DNA of 64,000 nt from G963662675 sp963676845 (GTDB lineage: Bacteria > Bacteroidota > Bacteroidia > Bacteroidales > Prolixibacteraceae): positions 148,221 to 212,220 of the forward strand of contig CAXXKK010000019.1 of NCBI GenBank assembly GCA_963676845.2, given 5' to 3'. The notes under the pieces are model-generated. The model worked only from the letters and a program-made list of their open reading frames with translations, was not told the DNA's origin and made no database searches. This document shows, in pieces, positions 31,001 to 34,469 of the stretch; positions within the stretch are counted from its first letter, which is position 1, and the number at the start of each line of letters is the position of its first letter. The translations under genes and the position numbers were made by a program.

Positions 31001-31782
31001 CCTGAAAAAGACAAAGTTACATGGGTATCATCGGTGCCATTCCCAACAGGAAAGAAATAACCAAGACCACCACCTGTCCCAATTGAACGTTGCAACTCTC
31101 CAACAATAGATCCACTATTCCAGGACATTGCAGAAGCATTAGGCAATAACAGTATTAAATCATTATCATTCGTGATAATGTCACCATCCATCGTAAGGAT
31201 ATTACTAATTGAAAGATCACTACCTAATGAAAGATTTGTCCCGGAATTCACCTGAAGATCATAAAATGTAGTTGCACCTGAAATGCTTGTGCTTGAACCA
31301 GAGAAAGCAACAGTTCCGGAACCGGGAGTAAAAGAGCCGTTATTCGTCCAGTTGCCATATACGGTTAGGGTGTTAGATCCACTGACAATAAGGCTACCAC
31401 CACTTTGAATAGTAATATTATTACATGATGCACTTGAATTGATTGTTACTGTTACACCTGAAGGGATTACAACGTTATCAGATAAAGTAGGCTCAGTTCC
31501 ACTATCCCAGGTTGAACCATCTTCCCAATTACCAGTAACAGTGGCATTTGGAGGTAAAGGAGAATTTGAATTAAGTAATCGTGGTGTTAAATTATAAAAA
31601 GAGTTTATTTCAAAAAAAGATTCCGCGCTTTCATTTAACTGATAATAAGCAATTTCAGTACTTATTTCATCATCTAAAAATGCAGCATTATAAAGGCCAT
31701 GTGTATGACCAGTAAAGAGAGTAATCCCTATAAGAATCACTCCAAAGACAGCAATCCTAATTTTTTTTCCTCTTTCGCCCAT
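13045..31782 (-). CDS. giant 6245-residue repeat surface protein (SprB-sized adhesin)
   Basis: One uninterrupted 18.7-kb frame. Residues ~8-28 are a signal/anchor segment. Approximate order: beta-helix-like N-terminal module with GNWEDGSTW (77-365); an MBG-like module; ten 84-residue YDG (KVYDG) repeats (446-1286) and two divergent MBG/YDG modules; PKD-like modules (1455-2005); five 96-residue modules with TICxxxxFxxxPxxG and GTTYSW (2005-2484); Ig-like modules including six of ~88 residues (2674-3210); six AGxDQTICE modules (3300-3930); further Ig-like and putative-binding modules (3930-4390); an all-beta GWRISQNG...WAVDDVSL domain resembling MAM/lectin-like folds (4490-4700); HYR modules with DDCGN and YRATD (4880-5990). 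The tail matches the 710-residue paralogue and ends RPEIIKGN, with no type A or B T9SS domain. Size and locus recall the SprB gliding adhesin, but homology to SprB is not shown. Likely a cell-surface adhesin. Confidence 0.93.
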   Translation of the reverse strand: MGERGKKIRIAVFGVILIGITLFTGHTHGLYNAAFLDDEISTEIAYYQLNESAESFFEINSFYNLTPRLLNSNSPLPPNATVTGNWEDGSTWDSGTEPTLSDNVVIPSGVTVTINSSASCNNITIQSGGSLIVSGSNTLTVYGNWTNNGSFTPGSGTVAFSGSSTSISGATTFYDLQVNSGTNLSLGSDLSISNILTMDGDIITNDNDLILLLPNASAMSWNSGSIVGELQRSIGTGGGLGYFFPVGNGTDDTHVTLSFSGISTSGIISISSTTGGYSPQSPYLDYNYSVNNYWTISNSGVNFSSAGALFEFPLGLGSGGTYQPAFYNGSSWVYPTLDSSSGTSVDISGISSLPSSANFVLAQCVSPAAPIADANSFTYDGNSHEATVTLADSNYDVEWYTTSTGATTTSIPSGTNAGTYTAWAESVNTLTGCVSDTRTEVTLTIEKRDLTVTATADDKVYDGNTTATVTLNSNALAGDAVTVSASNGTFDTKNVGTNKTVTADISLSGADAGNYSFNSTATTQADITQASLTVSITAEDKVYDGLTDATVSVSNISGILGSDVVTATASNGDFDTKNVGTNKTVIADISLSGTDAGNYTFNSTATTQADITQASLTVSITAEDKVYDGLTDATVSVSNISGIIGSDAVTATASNGDFDTKNVGTNKTVTADISLSGADAGNYSFNSTATTQADITQASLTVSITAEDKVYDGLTDATVSVSGISGIIGSDTVTATASNGDFDTKNVGTNKTVTADISLSGADAGNYSFNSTATTQADITQASLTVSITAEDKVYDGLTDATVSVSNISGILGSDVVTATASNGDFDTKDVGTNKTVTADISLSGADAGNYSFNSTATTQADITQASLTVSITAEDKVYDGLTDATVSVSGISGIIGSDAVTATASNGDFDTKNVGTNKTVTADISLSGADASNYSFNSTATTQADITQASITASITATDKVYDSTTAATVSVSGSTGIVAGDAVIVSASNGTFDTKNIGTNKTVTADISLSGADAGNYSFNSTATTQADITQASLTVSITAEDKVYDGLTDATVSVSNISGILGSDVVTATASNGDFDTKDVGTNKTVTADISLSGADAGNYSFNSTATTQADITQASLTVSITAEDKVYDGLTDATVSVSGISGIIGSDAVTATASNGDFDTKNVGTNKTVTADISLSGADAGNYTFNSTATAQADITQASLTVSITAEDKVYDGLTDATVSVSGISGIIGSDAVTATASNGDFDTKNVGTNKTVTADISLSGADAGNYTFNSTATAQADITAIELTITAIDDSKTYDGIAYTGGNGVTYSGFISGEDETDLSGTLSYTGTSQGATDVGSYVITPTGLTSINYTFIYLDGNLEITPKTLTPSITADDKCYDGANTVILLSQDLTGVESGDIVSLNVGAATFDNANVGSGKIVTATGLTLNGADASNYVLSTTTTTTTAEIYELPDPTISGSIVVCESTSEIYTTESGMSAYSWNVTGGTISSGSGTNEIVVDWGTAGTGTVSVNYINTNGCTADSPTVITVTLRPTPTATISGGTAVCQNESPLPAITFTNPMALPVTITYEVNGAGTTINLSANSSANVSQATSATGDFEYTLVSVAYQSAPGCSNSIGDSETITVYPTPTVDYIDDKVYCNDVDILATTFSGPISGTSFTWTNSNTAIGLPASGNGNIPAFETANTTTGPISGTITVTPYANGCEGTPFEYTITVRPTLNASISVDNNTVCKDDTESILTFSNPLDLPITITYRKNNVSQTPVNVAANGTATVSVHSSIAGTFTYDLVSAEFQSDPVCDRAISGSVTVTVNPSPTATATPASQTICSTDEINTIVLQSTTPGATFNWVRNNTATVTGIGASGTGDISGALTNTTSAAITVSFTITPTANGCDGVPITATVRVNPTPVATVVPASQERCSGEAISAIIPSSTTSGTTYTWTRDFVDEVTGIGASGSGSIGSSPLVYLTNTTNAPITVTFTITPYANGCPGAPITATVLLNPKPYFEDDMAITICNSEGSFSVTPEDGIDGVIPVGTTYSWSLQSATSGVTGATSGSGSTISGTLSNTTNTVQTVTYAVTPTYASCIGEIFLLVVTVSPDPDIDDLTSSVCSNQTFTISPANGGNGIVPVGTTYSWAEPTVTGGMTGGAAGSAESTISGTLNNPTNTIQTVTYTVTPSSAGCIGSDFTVTVSINPTPEIDPMATTICSDESFSLTPADGTDGVVPAGTTYSWSAPTTSGGITGGTARSGASVINGTLTNTTSTIQTATYTVTPFAGGCEGEDFTVTVTVNPKPVVNVLATTICSGDSFEFTPEDGTDGIIPSGTTYSWSAPSVTGITGTQAGTNASSISGTLTNTTNSSKTVSYTVTPQSGDCVGINFSVIVTVSPMPEIDDIPLSVCSGTAFTISPVNGTNGIVPVGTTYSWSAPTTSGSISGGVAGSDEADISGTLSNSSISEQTAIYAVTPIFGSCTGLPFDVVVTVYPEPSVTIGDDVTVCYGLDSPEITFTNQVDIPVTATYNINGGANFTVDIDALGTSIIPASINEEGTFVYNLVSAAYQAGTGCSTNLGRTATVIVEPITIVGISASPSGTFCYGEEVVFTSLVDNEGNGATYQWQISTDGGASWSDISGETGTTFTSTTLDNADKVKLVVTTYDTPCPDDIESNVLTMTVNPGLTPEVTIYESVNPICAGTEVTFQTDLVINGGTTPTFEWQINGITVGTNSPTITTDTLTQDAQVQLIMTSNAVCAINPATSNTIDLVVNPILPVSVTIAESDNDICDGTSVTFTATPTNGGTNPSYQWKVNGANVGTNSDTYTYVPSDGDDVTVVLTSSEICTSGNPATSNEVSMTVNPNLPVSVTIAEDANDICEGIAVTFTAIPTNGGTSPAYQWYVDGNPVGTDSNTYTYTPADGDLITVELTSSEDCTSGNPATSNTVEMIVNPILPVGVSIVEDVNDVCDGTLVSFTATPVNGGTSPVYQWKVNGIDVGSDSDSYSYEPSDGDFVTVELTSSETCVSGNPATSNTIDMIVNPNLDVSVSVAEVTAVCDGDDVTLTASPTNGGTNPSYQWYVNSSPVGSDSDTYTYTPSDGDVAFVVLTSSETCTNGNPATSNEVTITVNPNLDVSVSVAEVAAVCDGETVTLTATPVNGGTSPAYQWYVNGSPVGTNSDTYTYTPNNGDVAYVVLTSNEICTTGNVANSNEVTIQVDEDITETPDAPTGDDSVCSVAELLNFSVTTVTNATYYDWILPSGWTIVSGEGTANISVDITGVAEGVYDVTVVAMNACNSSLESDPLKVSIGDYATADAGPDQTICFSESSIEISGIAGGAANPAKGTWTTSGSGTFVNENKPATTYTPSAADRATGTITLTFTTEDPKGSCDAATDVLILTIRPELFATISGTETICDGSSSILTFTANPNTVVTYNDGVSDQTISIGTTGTETLDTGALTATTTYTLVSVDWATAPSCAETVSGSATITVEPAAIVDAGIEQTICEDDVANLNGSITGGASTGTWSTTTGGTFDDSSSLTAVYTPSAADIVAGTVTLTLTSTDHAAVCGEVSDDVVITINSLPVVDAGDDQTICEDETVSLSGSVSGSVITGSWTSSGSGSFDNASSLTAVYTPSAADIAAGGVTLTLTSDDPGAICDAVSDELEITINPLPVVAAGTDQTICEGETLTLSGSVSGPVTTGSWTSSGDGSFNNATSLTAVYTPGAADIIAGSVTLTLTSDDPDGPCDVVTDEVEITINALPVVDAGSDLIICEDETVSLSGSITGGVTTGTWTSSGNGSFDNATSLSTIYTPGSEDITAGSVTLRLTSDDPDGSCDAVWEEIIITINPLAVVDAGEDQTICQGDAAILAGSVSGGASSGSWTGGVGTFSPDRNTLDATYTPTTAEVNAGSVTLTLTSNDPDGPCEPVSATTTININKAVVITTQPANVGVCESEEADLSVVAVGTDLTYQWYYSDDTPVSNSSYISGADTETLHFDLVSLDDEGGYYVVVSGADPCLPVTSNTVTLNVDAAITIITLEPKSEEVCEGENVSFNVVADANGAPLNYQWRKDGVDIVGATSSSYTLTNVTPADAGAYDVFIEGQAGFACSSTISETAILVVNTNGTISESGDPLQTRCVNTPISDITYTFGGSATSVVLSGTLPIGVSGSFNGNDYIISGTPTEIGTFDYTVTTTGSLCVNPAMSGTITVNEIGIISLAGGSDTQELCINNPLSTITYSIGGNATGASLTWDDTVPGGINGSYNSSNGLFTISGTPTTAGVYPFTVITAGSPCENPSLSGEITVNEDATLSWTSGDDDQTICVGNPIEDIVFTMGGSATEIILLGQLASGLSGTYSDDTFTISGIPMVSGTINYTVSTTGPCSNDTQSGVIRVDDLPDPGYISPSISTACTTTNTGSLTLQNYSGNIVQWEYSVDAGYSWNPVPNPTTSATYTYTNISQTTWYRALVGNASCPEIYSGSAKVTVIPEFTPTITASGGDVCTGEPVTLIATVPEMVFETEIIAGGHFNVANPDGWRISQNGAVIYPFPASADNQDEGPWAETNGPKVFCGYTYEGDKKFAIVRGPINSTMETPVFDLLASMPSAELTFKHAYEFSSGASGKIEISFDGGNTYTQTLATYTGSLRSGTMPNVVNDVGLDLSPYLGMSNLRIRFNYSSTDCSTWAVDDVSLPAPEPDITYVWGPSSEIIPGSGSVVTVVPPTTTEYTLTVYIAGCPGSATAYIVQVYDYPMVFTSNTCVGVPVKFETDGAAGGTWSVTGGGSIDSEGNFTPTEPGCFEATYMIGTAACSGSSTFVVFPEAQLPDVNEGCGPIVVTPPPTVAGFNIEYSFDGGTTWGANLPPAEDNCDGYHIKTRYITADLCGETPVGEASDCGDNLEVVRVVDTTAPDFTAPADIVLSKDEDCNYDASVSVTGDVTDENDMCSTGLDATYTDEVVTGECEGEVIIYRTWYLADDCGNENVQVQTITIEDNAQPPTFTVPADITIYREADCTYDASVSVTGDVTDATDNCSTILDISYDDVVTEGTCGGEEIITRTWTVADDCGSASVQVQIITVVDNTLPTITCPTDITVECIDDVPEPDISTVTATDNCSGPVTVTHVSDVSDGNTCPEVITRTYRATDSCGNFVECTQTITVTDTTEPTINAPTDLTLEGCDVSVITSSLSYSETLVAITLAEYMAEDGASATDNCGIDYITYIDESDAGSCPETITRTFTVYDLCGNFTSASQIITINDTTNPVIDIEALDAGTDCSTINPDDDPGYQAWLANHGGATATDACDSELDWTNNTALVSWTGDAISNQITVTFRATDDCGNFVETSATYTIIDDQPPYFTSCPTDVEDEITDNGCTLVNADIPDPLFEDACGIESLTYELTGATTYSSNTTGINYASDATFNVGVTTVTYTLTDVAGYTVTCEFNVWIKNLTDPAFEVTCPDNVEADADAGVCGADLIIPVPVIVNPCDEDYRVSNDWASAIDSMNVNGYYEVGETIINWTITDASGNVTTCTQTVTVTDTQAPIFTSCPTDVEDEITDNGCTLVNANIPDPEFEDNCAIESLTYELSGATVYSSDATGINYVSDATFNVGVTHVIYTVTDIHGLTATCEFDVWIKNLTDPAFEVTCPDNVEADADAGVCGADLVIPVPVIVNPCDEDYMVSNDWPSAIDSMNVNGYYEVGETIINWTITDASGNVTTCTQTVTVTDTQAPVFTSCPTDVEDEITDNGCTLVNANIPDPEFEDNCEIESLTYELSGATNYVSDATGINYVSDATFNVGVTHVIYTVTDIHGLTATCEFDVWIKNLTDPAFEVTCPDDVVADADEGLCGAELIIPVPSIYNPCDEEYTVSNDWEFAIDSMNVNGYYEVGETIINWIITDASGNVYTCEQTITVNDLMPTLECPPDYVFNADFEVPYKELIDLDPPTWDDNCPDPVLTWELVPPVGYESNYQAVDLVGTGVYPLQQTFYVGVTTITYTVTDSNDHVVDCSFTVTVIGEPEIECAPDIITDNDPGLCSANLNPGAPTLISGVQPITWTWTIYNPDGDEQASGTYVGSEADPGPSDIGNHNFEVGTSSIVWEACNISGCDDCTQLITVEDHEAPTFTPANLEDCVDYLYSAIFTLTNPNPIEGVDPNLIKNPSPDYMTFEAGDTSLDLTDLDDNCCDLASMTIHWRIDFDDVPDPLSPGDYISHPSISGTGQPSTYGGDIYMWGDGVTFTTVYHSITYWVEDCHGNTSQESSGTIIVTPRPEIIKGN
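14127..15810 (-). repeat. three tandem 561-bp (187-residue) double-HYR units
   Basis: Each unit encodes FTSCPTDVEDEITDNGC ... then FEVTCPDNVEADADAG ... INWTITDASGNV. The offset between matching points (14681 and 15242) is exactly 561 bases, and long stretches are near identical, pointing to recent duplication inside the giant gene. Confidence 0.9.
22176..23765 (-). repeat. six tandem ~264-bp Ig-like units
   Basis: Units encode (D/P)VSV(S/T)(I/V)AE...(I/V)C(D/E)G..TATPxNGG..PxYQW.V(N/D)G, about 88 residues each. The first unit is divergent and the later five are very similar. They lie within the giant gene. Confidence 0.85.
24330..25775 (-). repeat. five tandem ~288-bp PKD-like units
   Basis: Each of the five encodes an [IV]CxxxxFxxxPxxGxxGxxPxGTTYSW segment followed by an SGTLxN(T/P)T...TVTP strand region, about 96 residues. 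Confidence 0.85.
27927..30447 (-). repeat. ten tandem 252-bp YDG-domain repeats, near identical
   Basis: Each unit encodes 84 residues with DKVYDGLTDATVSVS, ASNGDFDTKNVGTNKTV, ISLSGADAGNY and a TQADITQ linker. Units 5 and 8 are almost base-identical over long stretches at a spacing of 756 bp (three units). Units 9 and 10 are also near identical. Units 1 and 7 share a different core (ASNGTFDTKN). The block looks homogenised by recombination. Confidence 0.95.
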
Positions 31783-31802
31783 TATGTTAACCCACTCCTT
31801 GG

Positions 31803-31829
31803 GATGTATTTTTTGCCCGTTAATACATC
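31803..31829 (-). promoter_or_regulatory. perfect 8-bp stem-loop in the leader of the giant gene
   Basis: GATGTATT (31803-31810) and AATACATC (31822-31829) are exact inverted repeats with an 11-base loop, 21 bases upstream of the ATG and just before the AAGGAG. It could affect translation start or mRNA stability. Confidence 0.4.
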
Positions 31830-31850
31830 ACACCGCTAAAGTCGCCAATA

Positions 31851-31865
31851 CAATATGTTATATTG
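31851..31865. promoter_or_regulatory. 15-bp palindrome, possible operator
   Basis: CAATATGTTATATTG: six-base perfect arms around three bases, about 70 bases upstream of the giant gene. The size suits a dimeric regulator site. Confidence 0.35.
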
Positions 31866-31888
31866 AATTTGCGGTTCAACGAAAAAAT

Positions 31889-31903
31889 TACCACTAAATG
31901 GTA
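31889..31903. promoter_or_regulatory. 15-bp palindrome, possible operator
   Basis: TACCACTAAATGGTA: five-base perfect arms around five bases, about 107 bases upstream of the giant gene and 23 bases beyond the previous palindrome. Confidence 0.3.
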
Positions 31904-32389
31904 TTTATTATTTTAAGCGCACACAGTTCAAAGCATCAAGCAAATGCTTCAGGAAATCAAAAATTCCTGTTTATTCTTGTTTTCTATAAAACGAGTTTAA
32001 ATAATATTTTGTTACAGAGCAACTTAAGCCTTTTAAGTTTCCCTTTTCAAAATACTAAATTGAGTTATCAATTACCCCATTTCTTGCTATCAAAATAGGA
32101 AACACGATATTTTCAATTCTCATTCGCTTATTTATTACCAGAATCCTTTATTGGTAACCCTTTTAAAACTTTTTATGAAACAGTTTTAAAACATTAATTC
32201 AAACATTCAATTTTTAACAAACTAAACAAGAGGACACTATAACTTAATTAAAAAGTTCAATTTTTTTGATGTCCAGGACACCCCATAGGAAAATGAGAAA
32301 GCACCCCTAACTGGAACAAGTAAAGCAAGAATGAATTATTAAGTTTGGTGATAGATGTCAAGTAGAATATTAAAAACAATAAATAGAAT

Positions 32390-32690
32390 TTGACACAGAT
32401 TAATGAACATTACCAAATTTTGCCAGAGAGAAGCTCAATTCAGGTAATTGAATCAAAAAATTTGCTGATTGAAGGGTCAACTTTGCCAATAAAATTCGAG
32501 AAATTGCCAATGGAGATAAAACTTTATGTGATTGGAATCAACATTTTGCTAATGTTATATCTAAAATTGGTGATTAAATCAAAAAAATTGCCAATGGGGG
32601 CATCAGTTTACCCGATTGAATCAGATATTTTGCCAATTATCTGATAAATTTCCCTGATTGGAATAAAAAAAAGCCCCGATTGGAGGGGTA
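32390..32690 (+). repeat. degenerate 21-bp tandem repeat (about 13 units) keeping a heptapeptide frame
   Basis: TTTGCC-like motifs recur at 32419, 32461, 32482, 32503, 32545, 32588, 32629 and 32650, i.e. at multiples of ~21 bases, each followed by ATTGAATCA- or AATGGAG-like sequence. Read in the plus direction from TTG 32390 to TGA 32642, the units keep one frame and give a heptapeptide pattern LPIExxK (ILPERSS, TLPIKFE, KLPMEIK, KLPMGAS, VYPIESD). The repeat continues past the stop, so the frame may be a by-product. No ribosome-binding site or ATG supports translation. Confidence 0.6.
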
Positions 32691-32706
32691 AACCTGCCGC
32701 GGGGCT
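32664..32706 (-). terminator. rho-independent terminator for the small gene at 32732
   Basis: On the minus strand AGCCCCG (32706-32700) and CGGGGCT (32678-32672) form a GC-rich stem followed by eight T. It ends transcription 26 bases after the 79-residue frame. Confidence 0.75.
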
Positions 32707-32731
32707 AATAAAATCAATGGTTCTTAGATTT

Positions 32732-32971
32732 CTACGAATTGTAATAACGTTCTCTTTTTTCCTCATCCTTCCAAAAAACATAACGGCCATATTCGCGAAT
32801 TGAATTAGCCCTACCAAATAAAAATATAGACTTTTTCCCGTAAATTTTTTGTGGTTTACTATAACCCAATACCCCATTTTTGTCTGCAAGTGGATTAAGG
32901 TATTTTTCGTCCAAGACAGCTAATCCTACTAATTTCCGAATCATTTTAGCATTGCACACCTCCAAGAGCAT
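32732..32971 (-). CDS. small hypothetical protein (70-79 residues)
   Basis: The frame gives a soluble, basic protein with MIRKLVGLAVLDEKY near its start and EYGRYVFWKDEEKRERYY near its end. I do not recognise a family. Two starts are possible: ATG at 32971 (79 residues) and ATG at 32944 (70 residues); a GGAGG at 32963-32959 lies 14 bases before the second. A strong terminator just downstream supports a real transcription unit, between thyA (opposite strand) and the giant gene. Confidence 0.5.
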   Translation of the reverse strand: MLLEVCNAKMIRKLVGLAVLDEKYLNPLADKNGVLGYSKPQKIYGKKSIFLFGRANSIREYGRYVFWKDEEKRERYYNS

Positions 32972-33073
32972 TCAGCAAATTGCACCCTTACTCTTGGCTC
33001 TTACGCCTAAAACCGTTAACTTCCAAACTTCAATTTTCAAGTGAATTAATTACTTTTTTGAACATCAACAACT

Positions 33074-33868
33074 ATGAAGCAATACCTTGATTTACTGGAT
33101 CATGTCATGAAAAATGGCACCGAGAAAAAAGACCGTACAGGGACAGGTACTATAAGTGTTTTTGGACATCAGATGCGTTTTAACCTGGAAGAAGGTTTTC
33201 CGGTATTAACAACTAAAAAGCTTCATTTAAAATCAATCATCCATGAATTGCTTTGGTTTCTGGCAGGTGATACCAATACAAAATACCTGACAGACAATGG
33301 AGTCCGTATCTGGAACGAATGGGCCGATGAGAATGGAAACCTGGGACATATTTACGGTTACCAGTGGCGATCATGGCCAACTCCCGACGGTGGACATGTT
33401 GACCAGATCACAGAAGCTGTTGATACAATTAAAAATAATCCTGACTCTCGCCGTATTTTAGTAAGTGCATGGAATGTTGGAGAACTGGATAAAATGAATT
33501 TGCCTCCATGCCATCTGCTCTTCCAGTTTTATGTAGCTGACGGAAAACTATCGTGCCAACTCTATCAACGTAGCTGCGATGTATTTTTAGGTGTTCCTTT
33601 TAACATTGCGTCCTACGCACTTCTTACTATGATGATGGCACAAGTCACAGGCTTAAAACCTGGCGAGTTTGTATGGACCGGTGGAGATGTTCACATTTAC
33701 CAAAATCACACTGAACAGGTTAAACTCCAGTTAACCCGCGAACCCAAAAAGCTTCCACAAATGAAAATTAACCCGGATGTTCAGTCTATTTTCGATTTTA
33801 AATATGACGATTTCGAGTTAGTAAATTATGATGCTCATCCCCATATTAAAGGGAAAGTATCTGTTTAA
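33074..33868 (+). CDS. thyA: thymidylate synthase
   Basis: 264 residues, the same length as the Escherichia coli enzyme. It makes dTMP from dUMP using methylene-tetrahydrofolate, producing dihydrofolate. Visible motifs are DRTGTGT (~20-26), the HELLWFLAGDTN segment (~57-68), GHIYGYQWRSW (~91-101), the nucleophile Cys146 in LPPCHLLFQFYV, QRSCDVFLGVPFNIASYALL and HIYQNH. The gene stands 58 bases before folA, which recycles its dihydrofolate product, and the two surely form an operon. ATG with no strong Shine-Dalgarno, as usual in this phylum. Confidence 0.98.
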   Translation: MKQYLDLLDHVMKNGTEKKDRTGTGTISVFGHQMRFNLEEGFPVLTTKKLHLKSIIHELLWFLAGDTNTKYLTDNGVRIWNEWADENGNLGHIYGYQWRSWPTPDGGHVDQITEAVDTIKNNPDSRRILVSAWNVGELDKMNLPPCHLLFQFYVADGKLSCQLYQRSCDVFLGVPFNIASYALLTMMMAQVTGLKPGEFVWTGGDVHIYQNHTEQVKLQLTREPKKLPQMKINPDVQSIFDFKYDDFELVNYDAHPHIKGKVSV

Positions 33869-33926
33869 AAGATCTAACCTTTACAGATAATATATTCAAC
33901 GCAAAATAAAAACTGACGACTGAACT

Positions 33927-34427
33927 ATGATTCATAAAAATATTTCAATAATTGTTGCGATAGCTCAAAACTTTGCCATTGGTAAAAACAATGATTTGCT
34001 ATTTCATCTTCCAAATGATTTAAAACATTTCAAAGATATTACTTCAGGATATACAATTATCATGGGAAGAAATACATTACTTTCTCTTCCTAAATGGCCC
34101 CTGCCAAACCGCAGGCATATTGTTATTACCGATAAATCTGATGATGTTTTTGAGGGTTGCGAAACGGTATCATCCATTGAAGAAGCTATTGAAAAAGTGA
34201 AGGATGAAAAAGAAGCTTTTATCATTGGAGGTGGAATGATTTACAAGCAGTTTTACCCACTGGCCGGGAAACTATACCTCACTATAGTGCACAAAGATTT
34301 TGATGCTGATGTTTATTTCCCGGAAGTTAATTACGAAGAATGGGAAGAATTGAGCCGTGAGGATTTTCATGATGAAAAGAACGAATTTGACTATTCATAC
34401 ATCAATCTGGAGAGAAAAACTCTCTAA
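33927..34427 (+). CDS. folA: dihydrofolate reductase
   Basis: 166 residues. It reduces dihydrofolate to tetrahydrofolate with NADPH. The sequence shows IVAIAQNFAIGKNNDLLFHLPNDL, with the catalytic acid Asp31 in LPNDLKHFK, then IIMGRNTLLSLPKWPLPNR for cofactor binding and IIGGGMIY near residue 98. It follows thyA and so completes the thymidylate cycle. The next gene, a PfkB-family kinase, begins 42 bases downstream and may be co-transcribed. Confidence 0.97.
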   Translation: MIHKNISIIVAIAQNFAIGKNNDLLFHLPNDLKHFKDITSGYTIIMGRNTLLSLPKWPLPNRRHIVITDKSDDVFEGCETVSSIEEAIEKVKDEKEAFIIGGGMIYKQFYPLAGKLYLTIVHKDFDADVYFPEVNYEEWEELSREDFHDEKNEFDYSYINLERKTL

Positions 34428-34469
34428 GAATATTGGAAATGCTGATTTGTAAATTTGAATATTATTAAA

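Larger units (their letters stand above)
31783..32731. other. long non-coding leader/intergenic region upstream of the giant gene
   Basis: No gene is supported. The proximal 120 bases hold three palindromes (listed separately) and an AAGGAG 12 bases before the ATG. The distal part (32390-32690) holds a 21-bp repeat. Between them (about 31905-32385) I see only AT-rich DNA. A clear TTTG/TAnnTTTG promoter was not identified. Confidence 0.6.

Noticed and set aside
32608..32889. 93-codon minus-strand frame overlapping the small gene
   Set aside because: It runs through the terminator and the 21-bp repeat. The other frame ends before the terminator as a real gene should.
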